Shown piece by piece: positions 17,495 to 26,259 of a stretch of 46,829 bases of DNA (within the stretch, counting starts at the first letter, position 1; every line of letters starts with the position of its first letter). Source of the stretch: Holophagaceae bacterium (lineage in GTDB: Bacteria > Acidobacteriota > Holophagae > Holophagales > Holophagaceae). Under the pieces are notes generated by a model. It was not told the DNA's origin. It saw only the letters and a list, made by a program, of their open reading frames with translations, and did no database searches. The position numbers and the translations under genes were made by a program. Location of the stretch: contig JANYLR010000051.1 in NCBI GenBank assembly GCA_025363715.1, forward strand, positions 1 through 46,829, given 5' to 3'.

Positions 17495-18778
17495 ATGCGT
17501 GTGAAGACCTTCGAAGCCGGATCCATGCAGGACGCCCTCGACGTGGTGAAGAAGGACATGGGCGAAGAGGCCTTCATCCTGTCCACCCGGACCCGGCGGC
17601 GCCCCGCGGCCCTGGGCCTGGGTGAGGAGTCCGTCATCGAAGTCACCGCGGCCGTGGACGAGGCCCAGGCCGGGGCAACCCTGGCCGCGGGGGCACCGCT
17701 CACCTACGGCCTGCGGGCGCCTCTGGACACCCCCGCGGCCCGGCGCCCCGCCCGCGCACCGGCCCCTCCCGCGCCACCCCCGGCCCCGGCCATGGACCTC
17801 CAGCCCCTCCGCCGGGAGCTCCTGGAGATCAAGGGCGCCGTGGCGGCTCTGAAAGACAATGACCTGCGGAACGCCTCGATCCTGAAGGAACTGGATCAGA
17901 TGAAGGCCCTGCTGAGCCGCATCCAGCGCCAGGGGATGCCGCCGGCTCAGCTGCATCTGCCCCCCAGCCTGCTGGAACTGTACGGCGATCTCGTCGCCAA
18001 CGATGTGGAGCCCCTCATCGCCCTGCGCCTTTGCGAGTACGCCCAGCGCGCGCTCACGGATCAGGACGGCGACGGTTCCGCCGGGGCCGTGGATCCTGAG
18101 CGGGCCCGGCTCTTCCTGCGCCGCGTCATCGCGGACTTCATCCCCGTGGCGCCGCCCATCCAGCTGGAGCCCGGCAAGATGCGCGTGGCGGCCCTGGTGG
18201 GCCCCACCGGCGTGGGCAAGACCACCACCGTGGCCAAGCTGGCGGCCTACGCCCAGCTCCACCTGAAGCAGAAAGTGGCCCTGCTCACCCTGGACACCTA
18301 CCGCATGGCCGCCGTGGACCAGCTCCAGCAGTACGCCCAGATCCTCCAGGTGCCCTTGCATGTGGCCCTCACGGTCGAGGACCTTCGCAGCGCCCTGCGC
18401 TTCTACCAGGACCGGGCCCTGGTGCTGATCGATACGCCAGGCCACAGCCCCAAGGACACGGAGACCCTGAACCAGCTGCGGGGCCTGCTGGATGAGCTGC
18501 CTGAAGTGGAAACCCACTTGGTGCTGTCCGCCACCACCAAGCCCCGGGACCTGACTGAGATCGCCGCCCGGTACGAGCCCCTGCATCCCACGCGGCTGCT
18601 CTTCACCAAGCTTGACGAGACCTCCACCTACGGCCCCATCCTCAGCACCCTGGCGCGGGTCAAGCGACCCCTCAGCTACCTGGGCACCGGCCAGGAAGTG
18701 CCTGAGGCCCTCGAGCTGGCCACCAGCCGGCGGGTGGCTGACCTCATCCTCCCCATGCCAACGAAGGAGGCCGAATGA
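17495..18778 (+). CDS. flhF: SRP-type GTPase FlhF (flagellar placement)
   Basis: The protein has 427 residues. The N-terminus MRVKTFEAGSMQDALDVVKK matches FlhF. A Pro/Ala linker (about 85-105) leads to the NG domain. G1 is GPTGVGKTTTVAKLAA (about residue 235), followed by LLTLDTYRMAAVDQLQQYAQ, G3 LVLIDTPGHSPKD and G4 LLFTKLDETSTYGP. FlhF is a membrane-associated GTPase that recruits the first flagellar ring components to the chosen pole. Its start is close to the flhA stop and its own stop overlaps flhG (ATGA), the usual FlhF/FlhG pairing. Confidence 0.96.
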   Translation: MRVKTFEAGSMQDALDVVKKDMGEEAFILSTRTRRRPAALGLGEESVIEVTAAVDEAQAGATLAAGAPLTYGLRAPLDTPAARRPARAPAPPAPPPAPAMDLQPLRRELLEIKGAVAALKDNDLRNASILKELDQMKALLSRIQRQGMPPAQLHLPPSLLELYGDLVANDVEPLIALRLCEYAQRALTDQDGDGSAGAVDPERARLFLRRVIADFIPVAPPIQLEPGKMRVAALVGPTGVGKTTTVAKLAAYAQLHLKQKVALLTLDTYRMAAVDQLQQYAQILQVPLHVALTVEDLRSALRFYQDRALVLIDTPGHSPKDTETLNQLRGLLDELPEVETHLVLSATTKPRDLTEIAARYEPLHPTRLLFTKLDETSTYGPILSTLARVKRPLSYLGTGQEVPEALELATSRRVADLILPMPTKEAE

Positions 18779-19644
18779 GCCACGATCAGGCAGCCCGGCT
18801 CCGCGCCTTGGCCAAGGATCAGCCCTCCGAGTCCCCCCTGTTCGCAGCGCGGGTGGTGGCCATCACCTCCGGCAAGGGGGGCGTCGGCAAAACGAACGTC
18901 GTCGCGGGCCTGGCCCTGTCCCTGGCCCAGCTGGGCCAGCGGGTGGTGGTCATGGACGCGGACTTTGGCCTGGCGAATCTGGATATCCTCCTGGGCCTGT
19001 CGCCGAAGTACACCCTTGAGCACGTGCTCCGGGGCGAGAAGGTCATCGAGGAGATCCTGCTGGATGGTCCCATGGGCATCCGCATCATTCCCGCCAGCAG
19101 CGGCATCCAGGAGCTGACCCGGCTCGACACCATGAGCGAACTGCGCCTGGTCCAGGGCCTCCAGCGGGTGGCGGAGACGGCGGACTGGCTGCTCATCGAC
19201 ACCGCCGCCGGCATCCACGACTCGGTGCTGAAGCTGCTGATGGCGGCCCAGGAAGTCATCCTGGTGGCCACTCCAGAGCCCACGAGCTTGGTGGATGCCT
19301 ACGCCATGGTTAAGGTGCTGCACCTGCGGGATCCCCACAAGCCCCTCTGGCTGCTGGTGAACAACGGCCAGAGCGCCGATGAGGCCCAGGAGACCGTGGA
19401 CCAGCTGCAGGCCGTGACCGAGCGCTTCCTCGGCAAACAGCTCCAGGTGCTCGGTCTGGTCCCCAACGATCCCCACCTGCTGCAGGCGGTCCGGCAGCAG
19501 CGGGGCGTGGTGGATCTCTACCCCCGATGCCCGGCTACCCAGGCCTTCCAGGCCCTCGCCCGCCAATTGCTGGGGCAAGTATCCTTGCAGCCCGACGGCT
19601 TTGCGTCATTCTGGAGGCAGCTTGCCTCCGAAGACCCCACCTAG
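18775..19644 (+). CDS. flhG: MinD-like ATPase FlhG (flagellar number control)
   Basis: The protein has 289 residues. It has the deviant Walker A GKGGVGKT (33-40), the switch region VVMDADFGLANLDILLGL and the Walker B-like WLLIDTAAG. A short N-terminal segment (MSHDQAARLRALAKDQ) contains the DQAxxLR pattern that in FlhG activates the FlhF GTPase. FlhG limits flagellar number and delivers C-ring proteins. FliM and FliY/N, its known partners in some species, lie downstream in the same operon. The name ylxH or fleN is also used. Confidence 0.93.
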   Translation: MSHDQAARLRALAKDQPSESPLFAARVVAITSGKGGVGKTNVVAGLALSLAQLGQRVVVMDADFGLANLDILLGLSPKYTLEHVLRGEKVIEEILLDGPMGIRIIPASSGIQELTRLDTMSELRLVQGLQRVAETADWLLIDTAAGIHDSVLKLLMAAQEVILVATPEPTSLVDAYAMVKVLHLRDPHKPLWLLVNNGQSADEAQETVDQLQAVTERFLGKQLQVLGLVPNDPHLLQAVRQQRGVVDLYPRCPATQAFQALARQLLGQVSLQPDGFASFWRQLASEDPT

Positions 19645-19652
19645 GAACTTGG

Positions 19653-20582
19653 ATGATGCCCACTCCGGACCAGCCCGCCGAGCCCGGCCTGCCCCTCAGT
19701 GGCGAGGTGCTTCGGGCCGTACAAGCGGCGCCGGTCGCCCTTCGTCCCTGGGCCGCCCTGGCGGCCGCCAAGGCTTACGGCCAGGCCGCCTTGACCTCGC
19801 CACCGGTCACTCATCCGGTACCCGCAGCGGCAGCCGCGGCAGGGGAATCGGTCGAGCCGCCCGAGCCCTTCGACCGTGACAACCGCGAGCAGATCATCAA
19901 GGACTACGTGCCCCTGGTGAAGTTCGTGGCCTACCGCATCGCCGCGCGACTGCCCTCCCACGTGGAGCTGGACGATCTCATCAACAGCGGCATCCTCGGC
20001 CTCATGGACGCCATCGAGAAGTTCGAGCCCTCGCGCAACATCAAGTTCAAGACCTACGCCGAGCTCCGCATCAAAGGCGCCATTCTCGATGGCCTCCGGG
20101 AGCTCGACTGGGTGCCGAGAAGCCTGCGCCGGAAGAAGAAGGATATCGAGGGCGCCTACCACAGCCTCGAACAGCAGATGGGCCGGGCCGCCACTGACGA
20201 GGAAGTGGCCCTCCACCTGGGCATGCCCCTGGAGGAACTGCACAAGAACCTCGACGATCTGAAGGGCGTCACCCTCGGCACCTTCGTGGAGGTGGGCGAA
20301 GATGGCGAAGGCGAAAGCCTCATCAGCTTCGTGCCGGACCCTGACGCCGAGGATCCCAGCCAGACTTTCCAGGCCACGGAGATCAAGGACATCCTCCGGG
20401 AGGCCATGGACATGCTGCCCAAGAAAGAGCGCTTCGTCGTCCAGCTCTACTATTTCGACGAGCTGACCATGAAGGAAATCGGGACCCTACTGAACATCAC
20501 TGAGTCCCGGGTATCCCAATTGCATACCAAGGCCATGTTGCGACTCCGGGGCAAGCTCCTGGAGAAGCACATCGAAGGGTAA
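19653..20582 (+). CDS. fliA: Flagellar sigma factor σ28 (FliA)
   Basis: The protein has 309 residues. I chose the ATG at 19653 because AGGA stands 6 nt before it and an earlier start would overlap flhG; the ATG at 19656 is equally possible. Region 2 (DYVPLVKFVAYRIAARLPSH to IKFKTYAELRIKGAILDGLR, then ELDWVPRSLRR) is diagnostic of σ28. Region 4 reads LPKKERFVVQLYYFDELTMK then EIGTLLNITESRVSQLHTKA. An Ala/Pro-rich ~75-residue N-terminal extension precedes region 2, longer than in enteric FliA. It would direct transcription of late flagellar and chemotaxis genes; no FlgM is encoded here. It lies 3 nt from fliM. Confidence 0.95.
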   Translation: MMPTPDQPAEPGLPLSGEVLRAVQAAPVALRPWAALAAAKAYGQAALTSPPVTHPVPAAAAAAGESVEPPEPFDRDNREQIIKDYVPLVKFVAYRIAARLPSHVELDDLINSGILGLMDAIEKFEPSRNIKFKTYAELRIKGAILDGLRELDWVPRSLRRKKKDIEGAYHSLEQQMGRAATDEEVALHLGMPLEELHKNLDDLKGVTLGTFVEVGEDGEGESLISFVPDPDAEDPSQTFQATEIKDILREAMDMLPKKERFVVQLYYFDELTMKEIGTLLNITESRVSQLHTKAMLRLRGKLLEKHIEG

Positions 20583-20585
20583 TCC

Positions 20586-21602
20586 ATGGCCAAGATCTTA
20601 AGCCAAGATGAAGTAGATGCTCTACTTAAGTCGCATACCAAGCCGGCTGGGAAGGGTCCGGCCGGAGGTGGGTCGGAACGGGGCGCGGCGCCCGCCCCGG
20701 CAAAAAAGGCCCAGGCCCAACGTAAGGTCACCCTTTACAACTTCCGCCGTCCAGACCGGGTGAGCCGGGAGCAGATGCGGTCCCTCCACTTCATGCACGA
20801 CCGCTTCGCGCGGAATTTTTCCAGTTCCCTCAGCGCTTACCTCCGCACCATCACGGAAGTGAACCTGGTGAGCGTCGAGCAGCTCAGCTACCAGGAATTC
20901 CTGCTTTCAGTGCCCGACCCGACTTGCTTCAACGCCATTTCCATCAAGCCCCTGGAAGGCGCCCTGGCCCTGGAAGTGAACCCCACCCTGGTGTTCCCCA
21001 TCATCGACAAGATGCTGGGCGGCCCCGGTGAACCCCTCAAACAGCTCCGCACCATGACGGACATCGAGCAGAGCATCTTCGACGGCGTGCTGAAGCTGGT
21101 ACTCGAAGACCTGCGCGAAGCCTGGCGAGGCATCGTGGATCTGGATTTCCGCGTCTCGGCCCGGGAGACCAGCCCTCAGCTCATCCAGATCGTGGCCCCC
21201 AACGAGGTAGTCCTACTGGTGGTTTTCGAAGTGAAGATGGGTCCCGTCAGCGGCATGATCAACCTGGCCATTCCGAGCATCATCCTCGAACCCATCTCCA
21301 CCAAGTTCGACCAGGAGATGTTCACGGGTTACAAAAAGTCCTCCACCTTCGAGGAGGCCCGCCTGCTCATGGTGAGCCTGAAGCGGTGCTCCATGGAGGC
21401 CGCCGCCGAGATCCGCGGTACCAGCCTCAGCATGGAGGAAGTGCTCCAGCTGAAGGCCGGCGACCTCATTCCGCTCACCAAGCGCTTCGATGCGGAACTG
21501 GATCTATGCGTGGACGGCATTCCGCGCTTCATGGGCCTGGTGGCCTTGAATCCCAATGGGAAACGCGTGTTCCAAGTGACCGGCAGCCGGTCGGAGGGGT
21601 GA
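20586..21602 (+). CDS. fliM: Flagellar motor switch protein FliM
   Basis: The protein has 338 residues. It starts MAKILSQDEVDALLKS, the conserved CheY-phosphate binding helix. A ~25-residue Gly/Pro/Ala linker follows, then the middle domain (YNFRRPDRVSREQMRSLHFM, with GGPGEP) and the C-terminal SpoA domain (ELDLCVDGIPRFMGLVALNP). It forms the middle of the C-ring and transmits the chemotaxis signal to FliG. Both flanking gaps are 3 nt, so it is part of a tight operon with fliA and fliY/N. Confidence 0.96.
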   Translation: MAKILSQDEVDALLKSHTKPAGKGPAGGGSERGAAPAPAKKAQAQRKVTLYNFRRPDRVSREQMRSLHFMHDRFARNFSSSLSAYLRTITEVNLVSVEQLSYQEFLLSVPDPTCFNAISIKPLEGALALEVNPTLVFPIIDKMLGGPGEPLKQLRTMTDIEQSIFDGVLKLVLEDLREAWRGIVDLDFRVSARETSPQLIQIVAPNEVVLLVVFEVKMGPVSGMINLAIPSIILEPISTKFDQEMFTGYKKSSTFEEARLLMVSLKRCSMEAAAEIRGTSLSMEEVLQLKAGDLIPLTKRFDAELDLCVDGIPRFMGLVALNPNGKRVFQVTGSRSEG

Positions 21603-21605
21603 ACG

Positions 21606-22541
21606 ATGGATGCCCGAGATACTGAATTCTTCCAAAAAGTCGGCAGCGCCTTTGCCGAGAGCATGACCTCCGTCTTCTCCATGCTCACGGGGCGGGAGTT
21701 CCAGATGAAGTCGGAACCCGGCGAGATGCTGGACACCGCGGCCATCACCGCCCTCCACGACGCCACGGCGATCCTCGTCAAGGCCAACTACCAGAAGGGG
21801 CTGAACGGCACCCTCTTTTTCACCCTGCCCCTCAAGGAAGGCACCATACTGGTGGACCTCATGCTGGGTGGCGAAGGCACCTCGGCGGAGGAGCTGGTGG
21901 GGGATTCCAAGGACGCCCTGGCGGAAACCTTCAACCAGGTCATGGGCAGCGCCAACCAGACCCTGTCGGACCTGGCGGGCGAGACTTTCGCCATCGCCAA
22001 TGTGGAGATCCTGGCCATCCCCGCAGAAGCGGCCGCCTACGCGGAACACCTCGGCCAGGGTGGTTTCCAGGACCTCCGGCTGCCTACCACCCAGGATTCC
22101 CTGAGCACCACGGTGCACCTCCTGCTTCCCGATCTCCTGCTCCAACAGATCAAGCGGAAGTTCGGCCTGGGCGAGGCCCCGGCCGCGGCCCCGGAACCGG
22201 TGGCTGCGCCCTCTTCCGTGTCCGCCTCCGTATCGGCGCCACCACGCCAGGCACCGGTAGCCTCTGGCCCGGCGGTGGATTCCGGCAACCTGGATTTGCT
22301 CCTGGACATCCAGCTCCCGGTGGTGGTCCGCATGGGCCAGACGGAGATGCAGATGGGTGAGCTGCTCAAGCTCACGCCCGGCTCCATCCTCGAGCTGAAC
22401 CGCAGCGCCGACTCACCCGTGGAGCTGCTGGTCAACGGCAAGCTCATCGCCAAGGGCGAAGTCGTGGTGGTGGATGGCAACTTCGCCTTCCGCATCACTG
22501 AGATCGATACCCGCGCGGCAAGGATCCGAAGCCTGGCCTAG
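21606..22541 (+). CDS. fliN: FliY-like switch protein: CheC-type domain fused to FliN
   Basis: The protein has 311 residues, about twice the size of plain FliN. The C-terminal ~80 residues are a SpoA/FliN domain (LLLDIQLPVVVRMGQTEMQM, LLKLTPGSILELNRSADSPV, ELLVNGKLIAKGEVVVVDGN). The N-terminal ~190 residues resemble the CheC/FliY phosphatase fold. DALAETFNQVMGSANQ fits the D-x3-E-x2-N active-site pattern, though the following Pro is further away than usual. A Pro/Ala/Ser linker (about 197-225) joins the two. In FliY proteins this domain removes phosphate from CheY at the motor. A second intact CheC motif was not found, so phosphatase activity is uncertain. It ends the operon. Confidence 0.85.
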   Translation: MDARDTEFFQKVGSAFAESMTSVFSMLTGREFQMKSEPGEMLDTAAITALHDATAILVKANYQKGLNGTLFFTLPLKEGTILVDLMLGGEGTSAEELVGDSKDALAETFNQVMGSANQTLSDLAGETFAIANVEILAIPAEAAAYAEHLGQGGFQDLRLPTTQDSLSTTVHLLLPDLLLQQIKRKFGLGEAPAAAPEPVAAPSSVSASVSAPPRQAPVASGPAVDSGNLDLLLDIQLPVVVRMGQTEMQMGELLKLTPGSILELNRSADSPVELLVNGKLIAKGEVVVVDGNFAFRITEIDTRAARIRSLA

Positions 22542-22549
22542 TATTCTCC

Positions 22550-22730
22550 GGGGGTTCCCCTCGCAGCGCAGGCGCTGCGAGGATCTATGGGCGCGCTGCG
22601 CGCCTCCATCTGACGCCACGCATCGCGTGGCTCCCGCTCGCCTGGGCTCGCGGAGATGGAGCCTCCCCCCGGACCCCCGCGCTGCCCGGCGGAGCCGGGC
22701 TTGGCTTGATCCCTCCTCGAGAGGGAGGCC
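22550..22730. repeat. Cluster of GC-rich inverted repeats
   Basis: This non-coding stretch holds at least five compact hairpins: CCTCGCAGCGC/GCGCTGCGAGG (22559-22582), GGCGCG/CGCGCC (22590-22604), GCCACGC/GCGTGGC (22615-22631), GCCCGGC/GCCGGGC (22684-22700) and CCCTC/GAGGG (22711-22725). In addition CTCCATCT (22604-22611) can pair with AGATGGAG (22653-22660), enclosing the third hairpin. The first hairpin begins 18 nt after fliY/N and could end that operon, though without a T-tract. The remaining ~150 bp up to 22880 shows nothing I can name. Confidence 0.6.
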
Positions 22731-22880
22731 CCATCACCGCGACGAAGGAACGGGAGCGTCTCCCCCGCGCCCATCTGAGCCCCTACCTGCGTATCCTTGG
22801 GGTCACGCCGCCCTCGATCTGAGCCGCTGGCCTGGCCAGACGAGATCGCCGATACTCCCCGCATGCCACCTGGAGCGCCC

Positions 22881-23987
22881 ATGCCCCTTGGCCCTGAACT
22901 CCGGTTCCACGAACGCACCAAGGTGCTGTTCGAGCAGCGCTCCTATGTCTTCTTTGGGGGGAGCGACTACCACCGCCTCGCGAGCCATCCCGAGGTCCTG
23001 CGGGCCGCCCGGGAGGTGGCCGAGTCCGACGGTCTGAACGTGGCAGGCAGCCGGGTCACCACCGGCAACCATCCCCTCCACCGGCAGCTCGAAGCCAAGG
23101 CAGCGGCGTTTCTCGGTGCCCGGGAGGCGGCCCTGTGCCCCGATGGCTACCTGTCGAACACGGTGGCCGTCGAAACCGTGGCCCGGGACTTCCAACGGTA
23201 CTTCATCGATGAGAGCGCCCATGCCAGCCTCCTGGTCTCCACCGACTGCCTGCCCCGGGACCAGGTGCACCGATTCCGCCACGCCGACCCCGAAAGCCTC
23301 CGCCAGGCGCTCGCCGCCTACCTCCGTCCCGGGGAAAGGCCGTTGGTGCTGACGAATGGCGTGGAGCCGGGGGACGGCGAACTGCCTCCGCTGGGTGAGT
23401 ATTGGGAGGCCGTCCGGCATGCCGGTGGGTTGCTGCTCGTGGACGATGCCCATGGGATGGGGGTCGCCGGACCCACCGGCAAAGGCAGCCCGGAGGAGGC
23501 GCAGCTGCCCGCCGAAGCCTTCCTCCAGACCGGAACTTTTGCCAAGGCCCTGGGTGCCTTCGGGGGCCTACTGGCCGGCCCATCGGGGTTGTTCGCAAGG
23601 GTGGTGGAGCGCAGCCGGACCTTCACCGGAGCCACGCCCATTCCGCCTCCCCTGGCGGCGGCTGTCCTTCGCGCCATCGGGGTCCTGCAGGAGTACCCGG
23701 CGATGATCACGAACCTCCGCGAACGGACCTTCCGCGTCCGGGCGCGGATTCGGGCCATGGGCCTCCCCTCCTGTCCTTCGCCCGTACCCATCCTTTCGGT
23801 GACGCATCGGAACGAGGCCAGGAACCAGCGCCTCAGCGCGCTTCTGCTCCAGAACGGCATCTACCCTCCCTTCATCGACTATCCCGGCAGCCCGCCGGGA
23901 GGGCATTTCCGCTTCACGCTGTCGGGCCTCCACACCGAGGAAGAAGTGGATCGCCTGCTCGCCACCCTCGCTCTATCCTGCGAATGA
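22881..23987 (+). CDS. α-Oxoamine synthase family PLP enzyme (KBL/BioF-like)
   Basis: The protein has 368 residues. GGAG stands 5 nt before the ATG at 22881, which I prefer to the ATG at 22863. The family pattern is clear: GGSDYHRLASHPEV, GLNVAGSRVTTGNHPLHRQL (substrate/CoA side), DESAHASLL (His114 stacks on PLP), VDDAHGMG (Asp188, His191) and the Schiff-base lysine in TGTFAKALGAFGG (Lys222). Members condense an amino acid with an acyl thioester. It is shorter than BioF, lacks biotin genes around it, and is followed after 13 nt by a dipeptide epimerase. The substrate is therefore open; annotation as BioF would be unsafe. Confidence 0.78.
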   Translation: MPLGPELRFHERTKVLFEQRSYVFFGGSDYHRLASHPEVLRAAREVAESDGLNVAGSRVTTGNHPLHRQLEAKAAAFLGAREAALCPDGYLSNTVAVETVARDFQRYFIDESAHASLLVSTDCLPRDQVHRFRHADPESLRQALAAYLRPGERPLVLTNGVEPGDGELPPLGEYWEAVRHAGGLLLVDDAHGMGVAGPTGKGSPEEAQLPAEAFLQTGTFAKALGAFGGLLAGPSGLFARVVERSRTFTGATPIPPPLAAAVLRAIGVLQEYPAMITNLRERTFRVRARIRAMGLPSCPSPVPILSVTHRNEARNQRLSALLLQNGIYPPFIDYPGSPPGGHFRFTLSGLHTEEEVDRLLATLALSCE

Positions 23988-24000
23988 AGGGGAGAACACC

Positions 24001-25125
24001 ATGCTGGAAACCACCCAGGGACCTTCCGGACTCGTCATCGACGGCATGCGGATCTACAAGCTCGACATCCCCCTGAAAGACATCTTCAAGATCGCCACCA
24101 TGAGCCTCAGCACGGCCACGAACCTGCTGGTGGAGCTGCGCACCAATCAGGGCCTCAGCGGCTGGGGTGAGGCCTCGCCATACCGCTCCCTGGTGGGCGA
24201 GACCCAGCTCATCAACATCGCTGCCGCCCAGGAGCTGAAGCCCATGCTGATGGGCCGCAACCCCCTGGCCATCCATGGCCTTGTGGAAGAGCTGGATGCC
24301 TACCTGCCCCACAACACCACCTTGAAGAGCGCCATCGACATGGCCCTCTATGACCTGGCCGCCAAGGCCTGCGGCGTGCCCTTGTACGCCTACCTGGGCG
24401 GGCAGCCTAGGCCCATGGAAACGGACCTCACCATCGGCATCGGAGATCCCGAAGCTGCCGGCCCTAAGGCCCGCGCCATCCAGGCCATGGGCTTCCGAAT
24501 CATCAAGGTCAAGCTGGGACTTGACTTCGAGGGTGACCTCCGGCGCCTGCGCAACATCCGGGAGGCGGTGGGGCCGGAGACCATTCTTCGCATCGACGCC
24601 AACCAGGGCTGGGACCGCATCAGCGCCGTCAAGAACCTCTGCGCCTTCGAAGAGCTGGACATCGAGTTCTGCGAGCAACCCTGCCATGGCCACGATCTGG
24701 ACGGCATGCGCCACGTGATGCGGAAGACCTCCATCCCGGTCATGGCAGACGAGGCCGTGTTCTCGCCCGCCCAGGCCCTGGAGCTCATCCGCCAGGACGC
24801 AGCCGACTACTTCAACCTCAAGCTCTCCAAGGCCGGTGGTATCCACCGCACCGTGCAGATCGCCAACCTCGCCGAGGCGGGGCACCGGCCCTGCATGATC
24901 GGTTGCATGTCCGAGTCCCTGCTGGGCATCACGGCCGCCGCGCACCTGGCCTGCGCCCACTCAATCATTCGCTTCTTCGACCTCGACTCCTGCCTCGAAC
25001 ACGCAGAGAACCACATCGTCGGTGGCGTCCAGTTCCAGGGGGGCCAGATGACCCTGCCGGACCTCCCCGGCATCGGGGCCCATCCCGATCCGGATTACCT
25101 CCGGACGCTGGAGGAAGTCCGGTAG
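24001..25125 (+). CDS. Dipeptide epimerase, enolase superfamily (L-Ala-D/L-Glu epimerase-like)
   Basis: The protein has 374 residues. It carries the full muconate-lactonizing subgroup set: KVK (Lys169/Lys171), metal ligands Asp199 (RIDANQGW), Glu225 (FCEQP) and Asp250 (VMADEA), and the second-base Lys274 (FNLKLSKAGG), 24 residues after Asp250 as in the known L-Ala-D/L-Glu epimerase. The DLDS motif (Asp327-x-Asp329) near the end matches the dipeptide-amine binding DxD of these epimerases. The reaction would be inversion at the second residue of a dipeptide, for example during reuse of peptidoglycan peptides. Exact specificity cannot be read from the sequence. Confidence 0.88.
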   Translation: MLETTQGPSGLVIDGMRIYKLDIPLKDIFKIATMSLSTATNLLVELRTNQGLSGWGEASPYRSLVGETQLINIAAAQELKPMLMGRNPLAIHGLVEELDAYLPHNTTLKSAIDMALYDLAAKACGVPLYAYLGGQPRPMETDLTIGIGDPEAAGPKARAIQAMGFRIIKVKLGLDFEGDLRRLRNIREAVGPETILRIDANQGWDRISAVKNLCAFEELDIEFCEQPCHGHDLDGMRHVMRKTSIPVMADEAVFSPAQALELIRQDAADYFNLKLSKAGGIHRTVQIANLAEAGHRPCMIGCMSESLLGITAAAHLACAHSIIRFFDLDSCLEHAENHIVGGVQFQGGQMTLPDLPGIGAHPDPDYLRTLEEVR

Positions 25126-25164
25126 CCTGCGTCCGGTTCGCGCCATCCACTCCCAGGGGCCCAT

Positions 25165-26046
25165 GTGCAGATGAAAGCGGAACAAGCCGCCGGGCTGGTC
25201 GGTGGGCTCTACATCCTGGCTTCCGCCGCTTGCTTCGGCAGCATGGCCATCTTCGCCCGCCTGGCCTATGCCTCCGGCGTGGACACCCCCACCCTCCTGC
25301 TGCTGCGGTTCACCCTGGCCGCCGGGCTGATGTGGATCATCCTCCTGGCCCGGGGCCTGAAGGTCCCCCGAGGCAGGGCCCTGCTGCTGCTGCTGGCCAT
25401 GGGCTCCCTCGGTTACGCGGGCCAGGCCTTTGCCTACTTCACGGCCCTGACCCTCGCCTCTGCTGGGTTGGTGGCGCTCCTTCTCTACCTGTACCCGGCC
25501 ATCGTAACCATCCTCTCGTGCCTCGTGTTCCGGCATCCTGTCACCCCCCTGCAGGTGGCAGCGGTGGCGGTGGCCCTGTTGGGCAGTGTGCTCACCATTG
25601 GCAAAGCCGGGGATGGCCAATCCCTCGGCATCTTCTTCGGCATCCTGGCCGCGTTCATTTACTCCGTCTATATCCTCATGGGGAGCCGGATTCCGAAGGA
25701 TATCTCACCCACGGCTTCCACCACGGTCATCACCAGCGCCGCCGCGGTCGCGTATGGGTTCGTGGTCGCGGTCAAGGGCTACCACCCGCCCGGGACCGGG
25801 GCGGGCTGGCTGGCGGTCTTCGCCATCGCCATCCTGGGCACCGTCATGGCCATCCTGTTCTTCTTCGAGGGACTCGAACGGGTCGGGGCCGTGCGGGCCT
25901 CCGTCTGCTCCACCGTGGAGCCAGTGTTCACAGTGGTGCTTGCGGCCCTGTTCCTGGGCGAGGCAGTCACCCCGATGCGCATTTTGGGGGGCGCCCTCAT
26001 CCTGGGTGCAGTGTTGCTCCTCCTCAGAGAGCAACCCAATCCATAA
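25165..26046 (+). CDS. EamA/DMT-family transporter
   Basis: The protein has 293 residues with ten hydrophobic helices in two EamA halves (YILASAACFGSMAIFARLAY onward, and FFGILAAFIYSVYILMGSRI onward). The start is GTG at 25165 (AGGGG 5 nt upstream); ATG at 25171 is possible but its spacing is poorer. Proteins of this family usually export amino acids or related metabolites. It lies 39 nt after the dipeptide epimerase, so export or uptake of the product of the two preceding enzymes is the simple guess. It is followed by an AT-rich stretch. Confidence 0.85.
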   Translation: MQMKAEQAAGLVGGLYILASAACFGSMAIFARLAYASGVDTPTLLLLRFTLAAGLMWIILLARGLKVPRGRALLLLLAMGSLGYAGQAFAYFTALTLASAGLVALLLYLYPAIVTILSCLVFRHPVTPLQVAAVAVALLGSVLTIGKAGDGQSLGIFFGILAAFIYSVYILMGSRIPKDISPTASTTVITSAAAVAYGFVVAVKGYHPPGTGAGWLAVFAIAILGTVMAILFFFEGLERVGAVRASVCSTVEPVFTVVLAALFLGEAVTPMRILGGALILGAVLLLLREQPNP

Positions 26047-26078
26047 TTTAAGCTTATTTATAGTCAAATATTTACGAC
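26043..26078. other. AT-rich island after the EamA gene
   Basis: Only 7 of 36 bases here are G or C, against roughly two thirds in the surroundings. It contains the palindrome TAAGCTTA. It begins at the EamA stop codon and may be an UP-like or nucleoid-protein binding segment, or a scar of transfer. The rest of the 375-bp gap to livJ carries the two inverted repeats listed next and no gene. Confidence 0.4.
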
Positions 26079-26259
26079 ATTGCCTCCGATATCCCAGGAA
26101 TCTGACCCCGCAGGAGAGGGCCGTCGTGGATCACCCTCCGGTCCCTTGAAGATCCGGTCATCCAGCCCCGCCCGACCCGCTGGACCCTGGCTGGGAGGGC
26201 CCCTTCATGACGAGGCCGTCCCAAGGAATTGGCCGGAATCTCTTTCACCCGCCAATCGT

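Noticed and set aside
22881..23987. Annotation as biotin biosynthesis gene bioF
   Set aside because: The family fits, but there is no bioA, bioB or bioD nearby and the operon partners point elsewhere.
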